From: Procambarus clarkii
Lineage: Eukaryota > Arthropoda > Malacostraca > Decapoda > Cambaridae
DNA length: 64,000 nucleotides
Assembly (NCBI RefSeq): GCF_040958095.1
Contig: NC_091175.1
Location: 22,979,679 to 23,043,678 of the forward strand
Direction: 5' to 3'
Shown here: positions 26,537 to 39,769 of the stretch, in pieces
How the letters are laid out: the number at the start of each line of letters is the position of its first letter
Numbering within the stretch: the first letter of the stretch is position 1
Program-made: the position numbers and the translations under genes
The notes under the pieces: generated by a model
The model's database searches: none
What the model was told of the DNA's origin: nothing
Seen by the model: the letters and a program-made list of their open reading frames with translations, nothing else

Positions 26537-29500
26537 AAAAAGGCATATGAAAACGATGTTTTCAATTCAAATTATAAAAGTCAATGTGTTTTCATTAGAA
26601 TTACCTAAAATGTTCATGAATTTCCGTTTATTTCTTAATTCGTAACACTGCTCTAATCTGGCTGAAAAGTCGAAATATGCAATAAAAACTGAAATTCTCT
26701 CCAAATCAATATCTTACCCATTTTTTTAAAGAGGTACAGATAGTTGATTGAAAATCAAGTATTTAATTTTAATTTGCAATTAATTACGTGTTTGCATCAT
26801 ATGTATCGTAAATGTTTTGAATTAATGGCAATAAACAGAAAAGGCTAGAAAACGCGGAAAAACTGCAAAGTATTGCCTAAATCGTTGATATTTGGGTTAA
26901 ATCTCATAGAGGAAACAAGGATGAAAAACCTCAAAATATTGCTAAATTCGATGATATTAAATACAAAGCACAATGCAAGAAAACTTGCTTAAAAACGCAA
27001 TATTATGTGAAATACCGAGATTTGTAGGCCAAATCACATAGAGTGGGACAACATGAAGTAGTATCAAAATATTTGTAAATTCGAACATTTTTGCCTAAAA
27101 TCACTCAACATGAAAAACGTGAAAAAGGTTCTATAATACCAAATTCAAGGATTTTTACATAAAATCATAGAGCGAGGTTGCGTGTTATTTTGATCTTTAA
27201 AAAGGCATATGAAAACGTTGTTTCCAATTCAAATGATAAAAATCAATGTGCTTTCCTTAGAATTACCTAAAATGTTCGGGAATTTCCGTTTATATTCCCG
27301 AAAGAAGAGGTACTCGTAAAAATGCTTTAATCATGCTGAAACGTCGAAATATGCAATAAAAACAGAAAATCTCTCCTAATCAATATCTTACTCACTATTT
27401 TAACGAGGTAAAAATAGTTGATTTAAAATTAAGTATTTAATTTTAATTTGCAATTAATTACGTGCTTTAATTTATCGTAAATTTATTGAATTATTGGCAA
27501 TAAACCGAAAAGGCTTGAAAACGCGGAAAAACGGCAAAATATTGCCTAAATCGTTGATATTTGGTTTAAAACTCATAAAGGAAACAAGGTTGAAAAACCA
27601 CAAAGTATTGGTAAATTCGATGATATTAAGTACAAAGCACAATGCATGAAAACTTGCTAAAAAACGCAATATTATGTGAAATACCGAGATTTGTAGGCCA
27701 AATCACATAGAGTGGGACAAGATGAAGTAGTATCAAAATATAAGTAAATTCGAACATTTTTACCTAAAATCACTCTACATGAAAAACGTGAAAAAGTCAC
27801 TATAATACCAAATTCAACGATTTTTACATCAAATTAAAGAAGAAGGCTGCGTATTATTTTGATCATATGAAAAAAGGCATATGAAAACGTTGCTTCCAAT
27901 TCAAATTATAAAAATCAATGTGTTTTCTTTGGAATTACCTAAAATGTTCCTGAATTTCCGTTTATATTACTGTAGGAAGAGGTACTCGTAAAACCGCTTT
28001 AATCCGGCTGAAACGTAGAAATATGCCATAAAAACCGAATTTCACTCCTAATCAATACCTAACTCACTATTTTATCGAGGTACAAATGGTTGATTGAAAA
28101 TCTTGTATTTAAGGTTAATTTGCAATTATTTACGTGTTTGCATCATATATATCGTAAATATTTTGAATTATTGACAATAAACCGAAAATGATTGAAAACG
28201 CGGAAAAACGTCCAAATATTGCCTAAATCGTTGATATTTGGATGAAATCTTATTAAGGAAACAACGATGAAAAACTTCAAAGTATTGCTAAATTCGATGA
28301 TTTTTTGTGCAAAGCACAATGCAAGAAAACTTGCTTAAAACGCAATATTATGTAAAACTCTGATATTTGTAGTCCAAATCACAAATAGAGAGACAACGTG
28401 AATTCGTATAATAATTATTTCGTATAGTAGTAGTATACAAGTAAATTCGAACATTTTTACCTAAAATCACCCAACATGAAAAACGTGAAAAAAGTCACTA
28501 TAATACCAAATTCGAGGATTTTTACTTCGAATAATAGAGCGAGATTGCGAATTATATTGATCATTAAAAAGGCATATGAAAACAATGTTTCCAAATTCAA
28601 ATGATAAAAATCAATGTATTTTCTTTAGAATTAATTAAAATGTTCCTGAATTTCCGTTTATATTTCTGAATTCGTAATACCGCTCTAATCTGGCTGAAAC
28701 GTCGAAATATGCAATGAAAACAGAAATTCTCTCCTAATCAATATCTAACTCATTATTTTACCGAGGTATAAAAAGTTGATTGAAAATAAAGTATTAAAGG
28801 GTAATTTATAATTAATTACGTGTTTGCATCATATTTATCGTATTTTTTGCATAAATGACAATAAACTAAAAATGCTTAAAATCGTTGAAAAACGGCAAAA
28901 TATTGCCTAAATCGTTGATATTTAGTTGAAGTCTCATAAAGGAAAAATGGATGATAAATGTGAAAATATTGCTAAATTCGATGATTATTAGTACAAATAA
29001 AATGCAAGAAAACTTGCTTAAAAACGCAATATTATGCTAAATTCTTAGATAATAGAGCGAGGTTGCGAATTATTTTGATAATTAAAAAGGCATATGAAAA
29101 CAATGTTTCCAAATTCAAATGATAAAATCAATGTGTTTTCTTTAGAATTAACTAAAATGTTCCTGAATTTCCGTTTATATTTCTGAATTCGTGAAACCGC
29201 TCTAATCTGGCTGAAACGTCGAAATATGCAATGAAAACAGAAATTCTCTCCTAATCAATATCTAACTCACTATTTTAACAAGGTATAAAAAGGTGATTGA
29301 TAATCAAGTATTAAAGGGTAATTTACAATTAATTACGTGTTTGCATCATATTTATCGTATTTTTTTGCATAAATAACAACAAACCAAAAATGCTTAAAAT
29401 TGTTGAAAAACGGCAAAATATTGCCTAAATCTATTTAAATCAAATTAAATCAAATCTATATATTTGGTTGAAGTCTCATAAAGGAAAAATGGATGATAAA

Positions 29501-31488
29501 TGTGAAAATATTGCTAAATTCGATGATTATTAGTACAAATAAAATGCAAGAAAACTTGCTTAAAAACGCAATATTATGCTAAATTCTTAGATTTTTAGGC
29601 TAAATCACATTTCGGGGGGAAAACATGAGGTTGTATCAAAATATTTGTAAATTCGAATATTACTAACTTAAATGACACATGATTTCACATGAAAACGTGA
29701 AAAAAGTTTCAACATAACCAATTACGTGGATATTTGCTTGAAATCATTAAGCGAGATTTCGTGTTATTTTGATCATAGTAAAAGGCGTTTTCCAATTCAA
29801 ATGATAAAAATCAATTTATTTTTATTAGAATTAACTAAAATGTTCCTGAATTTCCGTTTATATTACTGAGAGTAGAGGTACTCGTAAAACCGCTCTAATC
29901 CGGCTGAAACGTCGAAATATGCAATAAAAACAGAAAATCTCCTAAACAATATCTGACTCACTATTTTAACGAGGTGCAAATAGTTGATTGAGAATCAAGT
30001 ATTTAATTTTAATTTGCAATTCATTACGTGTTTGCATCATATTTATCGTATATATATATTGAATTAATGGCAATAAAAAGAAAAGGCTTTAAAAAGCGAA
30101 AAAAAACGGCAACATATTGCCTAAATCGTTGATATTTGGATGAAATCTTATAAAGGAAACAACGATGAAAAACCTCAAAGTTTTGCTAAATTCGATGATT
30201 TTATGTACAGAGCACAATGCAAGAAAACTTGCTTAAAAACGCAATATTATGTGAAATTCTGAGATTTGTAGGCCAAATCACATATAATGGGACAACATGT
30301 AGTAGTATCAATCTATTAGTAAATTCGTAAATTTTTACCTATAATCACTCTACATGAAAACGTGAAAAAAGAAACTATAATACCAAATTCGAGGATTTTT
30401 ACATCAAATCATAGAGCGCGGTTGCGAAGTATTTTGATCATTAAAAAGGCATATGAAAACGTTGTTTCCAATTCAAATGATAAAAATCAATGTGTTTTCT
30501 TTAGAATTAACTAAAATGTTTCTGAATTTCCGTTTATTTTAAAACGAGCAGTTTTACGAGGTACTCGTAAAACTGCTCTAATCCGGCTAAAACGTCGAAA
30601 TTTGCACTAAAACAGAAAATCTCTCTTAATCATTATCTGACTCACTATTTTAACAAGGTACAAATAGTTGATTGAAAATCAAATAATTAAGGGTAATTTG
30701 CAATTCACTACGTGTTTCCATCATATTTATCGTAAATTTATTGAATTAATAACAATAAACCAAAAATGCTTGAAAACGTGGAAAAACGGCCAAATATTGC
30801 CTAAATCGTTGATATTTGGATAAAATCTCATAAAGAAAACAACGATGAAAAACCTCAAAATATTGCTAAATTCGATGATTTTATGTACAAGGCACAATGC
30901 AAAAAAAAAAAACTTGCTTAAAAACGCAATATTATGTGAAATTCTTAGATTTGAAGTCCAAATCACAAATAGAGAGACAACATGAAGTAGTATCAAAATA
31001 TTAGTAAGTTCGAATATTTTTACCTAAAATCACCCTACATGAAAAACGTGAAAAAGTCACTATAATACGAAATTCGAGGGTTTTTGCTTCAAATCATAGA
31101 GCGAGGTTGCGTATTATTTTGATCATTAAAAAGGCATATGAAAACGTTGTTTCCAATTCAAATGATAAAAATCAATGTGTTTTCTTTAGAATTACCTAAA
31201 ATGTTCCTGAATTTCTGTTTTTTTCTTAATTTGTAAAACTGCTCTAATCTGACTGAAACGTCGAAATATGCAATAAAAATAGAAATTCTCTCCTAATCAA
31301 TATCTTACTCACTATTTTAATGAGGCACAGATAGTTGATTGAAAATCAAGTATTTAATTTTAATTTGCAATTAATTACGTGTTTGCATCATATATATCGT
31401 AAGTGTATTGAACTAATGGCAATAAACAGAAAAGGCTAGAAAACGCGGAAAAACGGCCAAATATTGCCTAAATCGTTGATATTTCGTT
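26537..31488 (+). repeat. Satellite A, diverged subfamily block
   Basis: Seven to eight AT-rich units related to 1-3112 but clearly diverged. The landmark ATTCGATGAT recurs at about 26946, 27615, 28292, 28976, 29518, 30190 and 30870. Spacing is 669, 677, 684, 542, 672 and 680 bp, and the 542-bp unit has an internal deletion. Shared strings with the first block include GCAAGAAAACTTGCTTAAAA, GCAATATTATG and CGAGGTT.CG. No gene is present. Confidence 0.9.
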
Positions 31489-31708
31489 TTGTTACGGACC
31501 CAAGTCCAGCGTCCGACCACGGAGCCGTGCCGACAACGCCATCTGTGGGTCAGCTCCCGAAACCCCCTCCAAATAGACGACGCCATCTAGTGAGGACGAG
31601 ATATACCGGCCACAGGGGCTGGTTTCCCGTCTTAATCAGCTCGTGACATAGCCGCTGCTGACCTCTGGTGAGGTGGCGCTTAGGCAGCAACGGAGTGGAT
31701 AGGTGGAC
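31489..31708. mobile_element. GC-rich scrap, LTR-like start
   Basis: A 220-bp GC-rich island in an AT-rich array. It begins TGTTACGGACCCAAG, a start seen in arthropod Gypsy-type LTRs, and holds two GCCATCT(G/A)-type strings. Satellite A resumes at a different monomer position on the right, so this is not a clean insertion; sequence was also lost. Assignment to an LTR is tentative. Confidence 0.35.
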
Positions 31709-31771
31709 CGCTCTAACCTGGCTGAAACATCGAAATATGCAATGAAAACAGAAATTCTCTCCTAATCAATA
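31709..31771 (+). repeat. Satellite A fragment
   Basis: Sixty-odd bases matching the satellite A segment CCGCTCTAA.CTGGCTGAAAC through CTCCTAATCAATATC. It then switches to satellite B. The switch point is the same satellite A position used at 3112. Confidence 0.85.
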
Positions 31772-33276
31772 TCAATATTTTCAAAATATCAGAAACATCC
31801 GAAATTCGACCCTTGAGCCATATTTTGGAGCCAAGTTCTGGATCTTTGCTTGTATTTCGCAGTTTGAAATTACTACTTTTATACCGAAAATATGCCAATT
31901 ACTGAGAGCAGCGATGGGTAATATTTTGCCCAAACCCCGCCCCCCCCTGCATTTTTCAAAATATCCCAACATCCCAAATTCGACGCTTGAGCCATATTTT
32001 GCAGCCAAATTTTGGCTCTCTGCACGTGTTAGTAGTTGAAATTACGACTTTTTATACCGAAAATATGCCAATTACTGAGAGCAGCGATGGGTTATATTTC
32101 GCCCCCACCCCCACCTGCAGTTTTTAAAATATCCCAAACATCCCAAATTGGACCCTTGAGCCATATTTTGGAGCAAAATTATGGCTCTCTACACGTATTC
32201 GCAGTTTGAAATTACGACCTTTTTTACCGAAAATATGCCAAATACTGAGAGCGGCTATAGATCACATTTTGCCCAAATCGTCCCTGCAATTTTCAAAATA
32301 TCCCAAACATCCCAAATTCGACGCTTGAGCCATATTTTGAAGCCAAATCCTGGCTCTCTGCACGTAATCGTAGTTTGAAATTACGAATTTTTATTCCAAA
32401 AATAAGCCAATTACTGAGAGCGGCGATGGGTCAAATTTTCCCAAAACCCCCCCTGCAGTTTTCAAAACATCCCAAACATCAAAATTCGACCCTTGAGTCA
32501 TAATTTGGAGCCAAATTCTGGCTCTCTGCACCTATTCGCAGTTTGAAACTATGAATTTTATACCGAAAATATGCCAAATACTCAGAGCGGCGATGGATTA
32601 CATTTTGCCCAAACACTCCCTGCAGTTTTAAAAATATCCCAAACATCCCTAATTCGACGCTTGATTTTGGAGCCAAATTCGGGCTCTCTGCACGTATTCG
32701 CAGTTTGAAGATAAGAATTTTTATACCGAAAATATGCCAATTACTGAGAGCGGCGATGGGTAACATTTTGCCCAACCACCCCCCCCCCTGCATTTTTTAA
32801 AATATCCCAACATCCCAAATTCGATGCTTAAGCCATATTTTGCAGTCAAATTTTGGCTCTCTGCACGTGTTAGTAGTTGAAATTACGACTTTTTATACCG
32901 GAAATATGCCAATTACTGAGAGCAGCGATGGGTTATATTTTGCCCCCACCCCCACCTGCAATTTTCAAAATATCCCAACATCTCAAATTCGACACTTAAG
33001 CCATATTTTGCAGCCAAATTCTGGCTCTCTGCACGTGTTAGAAGTTTGAAATTACGACTTTTTATACCGATAATATGCCAATTACTGAGATCAGCGATGG
33101 GTCATATTTTACCCAAAGCCCCCTGCAGTTTTAAAAATATCCCAAACATCCCAAATTCGACCCTTGAGCAACCTTTTGGAGCCAAATTCTGGCTCTCTGC
33201 ACGTATTCGCCGTTTGCAATTACGACCTATTTTACCGAAAATGTGCCAAATACTGGGAGCGGCGATGGATCACATT
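31772..33276 (+). repeat. Satellite B, third block
   Basis: About nine monomers of the 168-bp satellite in plus orientation. They are more diverged than the main array, with several carrying TTAGTAGTTGAAATTACGAC or lacking 8-12 bases. The array ends in GGATCACATTT and never resumes in the window. Confidence 0.9.
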
Positions 33277-34581
33277 TCAACCTGTCCTCTTAAAAAGAAC
33301 GTCAACAGTTGCCGTTTGACTCTACGGCTGTTTTTGGACGTTATTTTGTCTTAAACTACGTCTATTTTCGCTTCCATGGACTATCTCTTGTTATACAATG
33401 AAATACCACACTCTTATTATTCTATAACTCACTGACTATGCTCTGATATATGTTCTTCAAGTAAAAATACATATATTTTTGCCTTAATTAGGCCATAATC
33501 CAGAAAATTCCAGCCCATCGTTCTTTATATTTAGGAAAACATCTAATAAATTTGGAAATGAATTTTTCGTTCGCCGACCGTTTCCTGTTACTATTTAGTC
33601 TTTTATGCTTTAATGTCGCTGGTCATTGTGACTTTCCCAGGATTTATATATGTTTTGTAGTAGCATTTAGTCACACTACAGTAATTTAACTAATGGGAAA
33701 CCTTTATAGTCGTTATAAATTAGTAATAATCATTTATCAAATAATAAATTAGCAAACATGTACAACTTCTTATGTTACGACTTTTCGGGTAGGCCGTTCT
33801 GTTTGTTTACAACCCCAATGTTTCAAAAAACACAATACTTTTAATATATAAGTGACTAAGTATGCTCTAATACATGGTCCTCAATGAAAATTATGTTTTT
33901 TTTGTTAATTTGTCCATAATGAATAAGATTCGTTACTGTTGATCTTTATATTAAGAAAAACATCTAAGAAATTTGGTATTGAATTTTCGTTCAAATAAAA
34001 TTTCCAGTTACTATTTCCTAGTTATCCTTAAATGTAGGTGGTCATTATTTTACTGTTATGTATATAGAAATTTAGCATTATGCATTTATAATACAGAACA
34101 ATTTGGTCGTTCCACTGCCTCATAATTATATAAAATACATTGTGACAAATACTTGATAATTAAAATCAGAGTTTTTTGACAACTATAAAAAATCCTGTTG
34201 AAATCATGCCGTTTTGAGTTGTCATACGCTTCTTAGTAAATAATATTGTGTAATGTTTGGCACAATTTATCACTGTATTTACAAACTGTTTAGGTATTAA
34301 TGTATTCATTTTTTTTAATGTGTAATATGTTACTTAATCCTAAACTTCTTTTGCAACATTTATATCAGTTATAAATAATTAACGCGAAACGGCGTATGAA
34401 AAAATAAATTTCCCCAAATGAAATTAGTGTATCGGCGATCGAGCGGCCATATTTAAAAGTGTATACTCTTGTCACTGTTCTGACATTAGTTTTCGATGTA
34501 CGTATTTCATTTTTGTACCAATGTGTTCGCAATAGAATGTTCTAGAAGAACATAAGTATAAAACGTCACATAAGGATGTGT
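33277..34581. other. AT-rich non-coding stretch with a degenerate internal duplication
   Basis: No open frame of note. Two diverged copies of a segment of about 220 bp lie roughly 425 bp apart (about 33428-33650 and 33850-34070). They share TATGCTCTRATA, CATCTAAKAAATTTGG and TTACTATTT in order. The left edge abuts satellite B, and the right edge is the target site of a truncated retrotransposon. Confidence 0.6.
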
Positions 34582-34596
34582 TCGACCGGCAACATA
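34582..34596 (+). repeat. Target-site duplication, left (truncated I-type element)
   Basis: TCGACCGGCAACATA, repeated exactly at 35217-35231 around the truncated retrotransposon. Confidence 0.92.
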
Positions 34597-35138
34597 AGTC
34601 GGTTGAGTTTTGTTGGGTTCCCAGCCATATTGGTGTGTCTTTAAATGAGCGTGCGGATGCTGCCGCTAAGGAAGCTGTAAGCTCTTGTCCCATCTCTCGT
34701 AAAGGCATTCCGTATTCCGACATTTACCCGGTTATCCATTCCTCAGTCCTTACCCGTTGGCAGGCTTCTTGGTTGTCTGTTACTGGTAACAAGCTACGTA
34801 CTCTTAAATGTTGTGTTTCCTCGTGGCCGTCCTCCTTCCACCGTAACCGGCGGTGGGAAACAGCTCTGGTGAGGTTGCGTATTGGCCATACTCGCTTAAC
34901 CCATGGTCACTTGATGGAGCGCCGCCCTGCTCCTTATTGTCCTAGTTGCATTGTCCCTCTTACGGTCGTGCATGTCCTTCTTGAATGTCCTGACTTCCAG
35001 GACGAGCGTGTGTCTTGCTTTCCGACCGCCCCTCGCGGTCACCTGTCCCTCGATAGAATTCTTGGTGACTCGGATACTTTTGATATCGTTCGCCTTATGC
35101 GTTTTTGTTCTCGTAATGGCATCCTTGGTGATATTTAG
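34597..35138 (+). pseudogene. C-terminal ORF2 remnant (RNase H end plus CCHC tail)
   Basis: The open frame starts inside RNase H with FCWVPSHIGVSLNERADAAAKEA-like sequence and continues to a Cys/His cluster (CPSCIVPLTVVHVLLEC), ending at a TAG. It covers only the last 180 or so residues of an ORF2 that is about 1200 residues long in the full copy. It lacks the endonuclease, the reverse transcriptase and most of RNase H, so it is a dead remnant. The frame is open because the insertion is young, not because it is selected. Confidence 0.9.
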
Positions 35139-35216
35139 CGCCCTCTGATTATTTTGCGTATTTGATGGTGCTACATAGCGTTCCCGGTTTGGTGCCTTCT
35201 TTTGATAATTACTTAC
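34597..35216 (+). mobile_element. 5'-truncated I-type non-LTR retrotransposon
   Basis: A 620-bp copy of the 3' end of the element at 49139-55427; it corresponds to 54805-55427, with about a dozen differences. It ends in the same GATAATTACTTAC tail. An exact 15-bp target duplication flanks it. 5' truncation with a simple-repeat tail is the standard signature of target-primed reverse transcription, so the family was mobile recently. Confidence 0.93.
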
Positions 35217-35231
35217 TCGACCGGCAACATA
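35217..35231 (+). repeat. Target-site duplication, right (truncated I-type element)
   Basis: Exact copy of the 15 bases at 34582-34596. Confidence 0.92.
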
Positions 35232-35609
35232 TATAAAAACTACGTCGATTATACTCGTCGTGTCAATAATACAATTGTTTTACCACGCTGATTCAATGCC
35301 ATACTGTTTTCTCAAATAAGCTCTTCTGCTATTAGAGAAAACGTAAATTTCATGGCGAACATTTGTAAACTATCCCCAAGTAGATGGGATCGAAATTGGA
35401 ATTTATACAAATATTTATTCTCGTGTTGCCCGCCAGTGTCACCCTTGAGTAACCAGAAACGGATATACAGTAAAAACTAGGCTAACTCATCCTAATCCTT
35501 GCACAAGCCCTCCAGAATTTCTTTATTGAAGATCAGCAAAAAATTATTGCGCAGCTTATATTATACAGTTTAAGAATGAGATTTCCTTGTTCTAAAGGAA
35601 TGAAAATAT

Positions 35610-35641
35610 CACTGCCTTAATCTCAGTCGATTAAGGCAGTG
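35610..35641. repeat. Perfect 13-bp hairpin
   Basis: CACTGCCTTAATC at 35610-35622, loop TCAGTC, then its exact reverse complement at 35629-35641. It could be a miniature-element relic or an RNA stem. There is no T-run or other terminator signal beside it. Confidence 0.7.
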
Positions 35642-35661
35642 TCTGGGATGCTCCCTGAGCT

Positions 35662-35689
35662 CGTGCCTGGTGCTCGTGCACCAGGCACG
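35662..35689. repeat. Perfect 12-bp hairpin
   Basis: CGTGCCTGGTGC, a four-base TCGT loop, then the exact complement GCACCAGGCACG. It is GC-rich within AT-rich DNA and lies 20 bp after another perfect hairpin. Confidence 0.7.
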
Positions 35690-36282
35690 GGCGATAGTGT
35701 ACGTTTAATTGTTCTTTTAGTGTAAATAACGAAATAAAATGTAAGACATAGTCTGCAGATCTTTTTCCAGATGTCTTTTATTTTTTTTTTTCCTAAAGAA
35801 AACTAAGATATTGCGAATTTTGCATAACAAGTACATTAATTATTAACTTTTTGTCGTTATTATTGTTATAATTAAAAGAATTACATCTTGTTTTTTGCTT
35901 ATGTACAAAACATAGTCTAATAACCACAGTTCGTTGCCCCTAAATCAACACAACATAACCAGTTTACTCATGTCATCGCCCCTAAATCAACAAAAACAAC
36001 CAGTGTATTATTGTAAATAATTATATCTTATGATTTCTTAGCAATGGTAAGACATTTTTAAGACTCTAACCTTCGTAAGAAGGTATGCTTGTATACGAAC
36101 TGAACGACCGGGCTTCACAACAAAAACATGGCCACATGAGTTGGATTATTCCGGTAATATTGAACTACTGTTCATTGTTATTAGTTTAACAATACTGTTA
36201 GGGAATGTCATAAGAGTTAGGGAATGTCATAAGAGTAGTCACAGGGCAACCAAAGATACCCAGCTTCTGGGTACGGGATCTT

Positions 36283-36540
36283 TGCCCGAAACGCTATGCG
36301 TGCTAGTGGCTTTACAATAATAATAATAATTTATTTAGGAAAAATATATACATAGATGCAGAGTTACAGTACAAACATTCTGTTTGATTTATAGATAGAG
36401 GTAGTACATACAATTCCTAAAGCCACTAGTACGCATAGCGTTTCGGGCAAGATTGTAAAATCATCATTATTCCTATTTTCTCTCTTAACCCCCAGTGTAC
36501 CTTCTCGTATATTAATAAATAAATAACCAGGGTTTTTTAT
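36283..36540. mobile_element. Inverted pair of SINE-tail fragments
   Basis: CCCGAAACGCTATGCGTGCT at about 36284 (plus) and its reverse complement at about 36425-36450 (minus) flank an AT-rich core. The same conserved core sits in the minus-strand SINE at 48047-48325 and near 62290 and 63015. The second copy runs into GTACCTTCTCGTATATTAAT and an AAAT-type tail near 36495-36525, as at 62210-62240. The tRNA-like head is missing. Confidence 0.6.
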
Positions 36541-36699
36541 GCGGCTGTGCTGAAAGCCTGACGTAAAATAAATCATTGTGTCGGAGAACAGGAAGCTACA
36601 AATTAGGCTTATATTGAGGTTCCCCCCTCCCCCCTTTCCCCCCAATTACAGGTCTGTCTAATTACCACAAGCTACCACAAGCTACACAAGCTTCACAAA
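36541..36699. other. Short non-coding spacer
   Basis: No gene. It contains a C-run stretch near 36620-36641 and a local tandem of CTACCACAAG / CTACACAAG / CTTCACAAAG at about 36662-36700. Confidence 0.6.
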
Positions 36700-37072
36700 G
36701 CTTCCTGGCAATACGTTAGTAATGAATAAATATGATATGTTAGGCTGACCTAACCTAACCTAACCTAATCAAACCTAACCAAATCTAACCTAACCAAATC
36801 TAACCTAACCTAACCAAATCTAACCTAACCAAATCTAACCTAACTTAAGCAAACCAAACCTAACCTAACCTAAACTAACCTAACTTAACCTAACCGATGC
36901 TTGGATCGTCGACTTGATTTGGTGTCACCATTTCTTTATTTTCGTCTAATTTCTTTATAAAAATATACTTTTTTAGACTAAAATTATGTTTTTTCGTGTT
37001 GTACATTCAGTACCAACATTATAATGAGTAAATATATCTTATTTATTCATTACTAACATATTGCCAGGAAGC
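36700..37072. mobile_element. MITE family 2, copy 1 (contains CCTAA repeats)
   Basis: A 373-bp miniature inverted-repeat element. The left end GCTTCCTGGCAATACGTTAG and the right end TACTAACATATTGCCAGGAA are imperfect reverse complements over about 36 bp. The right arm is longer (TACATTCAGTACCAACATTA through the end) and matches the arms of a second copy at 60277-60905. The interior is largely CCTAA/CCAAATCTAA repeats. There is no transposase. Confidence 0.7.
36748..36896. repeat. Degenerate CCTAA (telomere-type) repeats inside a MITE
   Basis: About 150 bp of CCTAA units mixed with CAAAT and CTTAA variants. TTAGG is the arthropod telomere repeat, but this short degenerate block lies inside a miniature element, so it is not a telomere. 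Confidence 0.85.
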
Positions 37073-37112
37073 TATGTGAATGAGAGTGAGAGAATGAATC
37101 CCCAAAGAATCA

Positions 37113-37474
<362 letters not shown>

Positions 37475-37874
37475 GTCGTACCTAGTAGTCAGAACGCACT
37501 TCTTGGCCTACTATGCAAGTACCGATTCGCCTAATAGGCCAAGTGACTTTTTATTTTCAATAAATTGTTTCCTTTTTTTTTAAATATTATTATTATATTA
37601 TATTAAGAACATAAATTATTGATTTAGTTATGTTAGTTTAGATTAGGTTAAGATAAGTTAGGTTAGGTTAGGTAGGCTTGGTTAGGTTCGATCATATATC
37701 TACATTAATTTTAACTCAAATTTAAAAAAAATTAGCTCATACATAATGAAATGAATAACTTTATCATTTCACAAGAAAAACATTTGAAAAATATTGAAAT
37801 TCTGGAAAACTTTGCTTATTAGGCAAATCTGGCCTTGCATAGTAGGGCCAAGAACTCCATTCTGGCTAGCTATC
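37475..37874. mobile_element. MITE family 1, copy A (diverged)
   Basis: It begins GTCGTACCTAGTAGTCAGAA and ends with the inverted version GCATAGTAGGGCCAAGAACT ... TTCTGGCTAGC. The terminal inverted repeats are about 70 bp. The interior contains a GGTTAGGTTAGG block. It is diverged relative to copies B and C. It is bounded by (TA)n on both sides, consistent with a TA target. Confidence 0.82.
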
Positions 37875-37878
37875 TATG

Positions 37879-37879
<1 letters not shown>

Positions 37880-37973
<94 letters not shown>
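37880..37973. repeat. (TA)n microsatellite
   Basis: About 94 bp of near-pure TA repeats between MITE copies A and B. Confidence 0.97.
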
Positions 37974-37976
<3 letters not shown>

Positions 37977-38343
37977 GTACCTAGTAGCCAGAACGTCGTA
38001 CTCGGCCTACTATGCAAGGCCCGATTTGCCTAATAAGCCAAGTTTTCCTGAATTAATATATATTCTCTAATTTTTTTCTTACGAAATGATAAAGCTACCC
38101 ATTTCAGTATGTATGAGGTCAATTTTTTTTATTGGAGTTAAAATTAACGTAGATATTTGACCGAACCTAACCAACCCTACCTAACCTAACCTAACCTATC
38201 TTTATAGGTTAGGTTAAGTTAGGTAGCCGAAAAAGTTAGGTTAGGTTAGGTAGTCGAAAAACAATTCATGACAACTTGGCTTATTAGGCAAATTGGGCCT
38301 TGCATAGTAGGCTGAGAAGTGTGTTCTGGCTACTAGGTACGAC
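37974..38343. mobile_element. MITE family 1, copy B
   Basis: A 370-bp element. The left arm GTCGTACCTAGTAGCCAGAA and the right arm TTCTGGCTACTAGGTACGAC are exact complements at the tips and pair for about 70 bp. Internally it has inverted CCTAACCTAA / TTAGGTTAGG blocks that also fold back. It has no coding capacity and is probably mobilised by a TA-targeting transposase of the Tc1/mariner kind. That is inference from the TA flanks. Confidence 0.88.

Positions 38344-39067
<724 letters not shown>

Positions 39068-39132
<65 letters not shown>
39068..39132. repeat. (TA)n microsatellite
   Basis: About 65 bp of TA repeats after MITE copy C, ending shortly before the first recognised KDZ exon. Confidence 0.97.
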
Positions 39133-39135
<3 letters not shown>

Positions 39136-39169
39136 CTTAATTTATTGCCTGGCAATTCTGTAATTGCAG

Positions 39170-39217
39170 AGTCTCCCGGTGCTGCTGCTGTTGAAGTGTT
39201 ACCTGAAAACTTTGATG
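39170..39217 (+). CDS. KDZ transposase, N-terminal exon (candidate)
   Basis: A 48-bp exon between a GTAATTGCAG acceptor and a GTATGT donor, phase 1 at both ends. It encodes [15 protein letters not shown]. It sits between two (TA)n tracts, so it could be a chance frame. What supports it is that its phase-1 end joins the next exon in frame. No earlier exon or start codon was recognised. Confidence 0.45.

Positions 39218-39769
<552 letters not shown>

Larger units (their letters stand above)
35232..36282. other. AT-rich intergenic stretch, no gene seen
   Basis: No convincing coding frame. It holds two neighbouring perfect hairpins (listed separately), a loose repeat of CCCCTAAATCAACA at about 35938 and 35976, and a direct 19-bp duplication (TTAGGGAATGTCATAAGAG) at about 36199-36236. 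Confidence 0.6.

Noticed and set aside
3113..33276. CRISPR-like array
   Set aside because: Whole monomers repeat without unique spacers and the context is eukaryotic. It is satellite DNA.
36748..36896. Telomere
   Set aside because: CCTAA units are short, degenerate and enclosed by MITE arms, with unrelated DNA on both sides.
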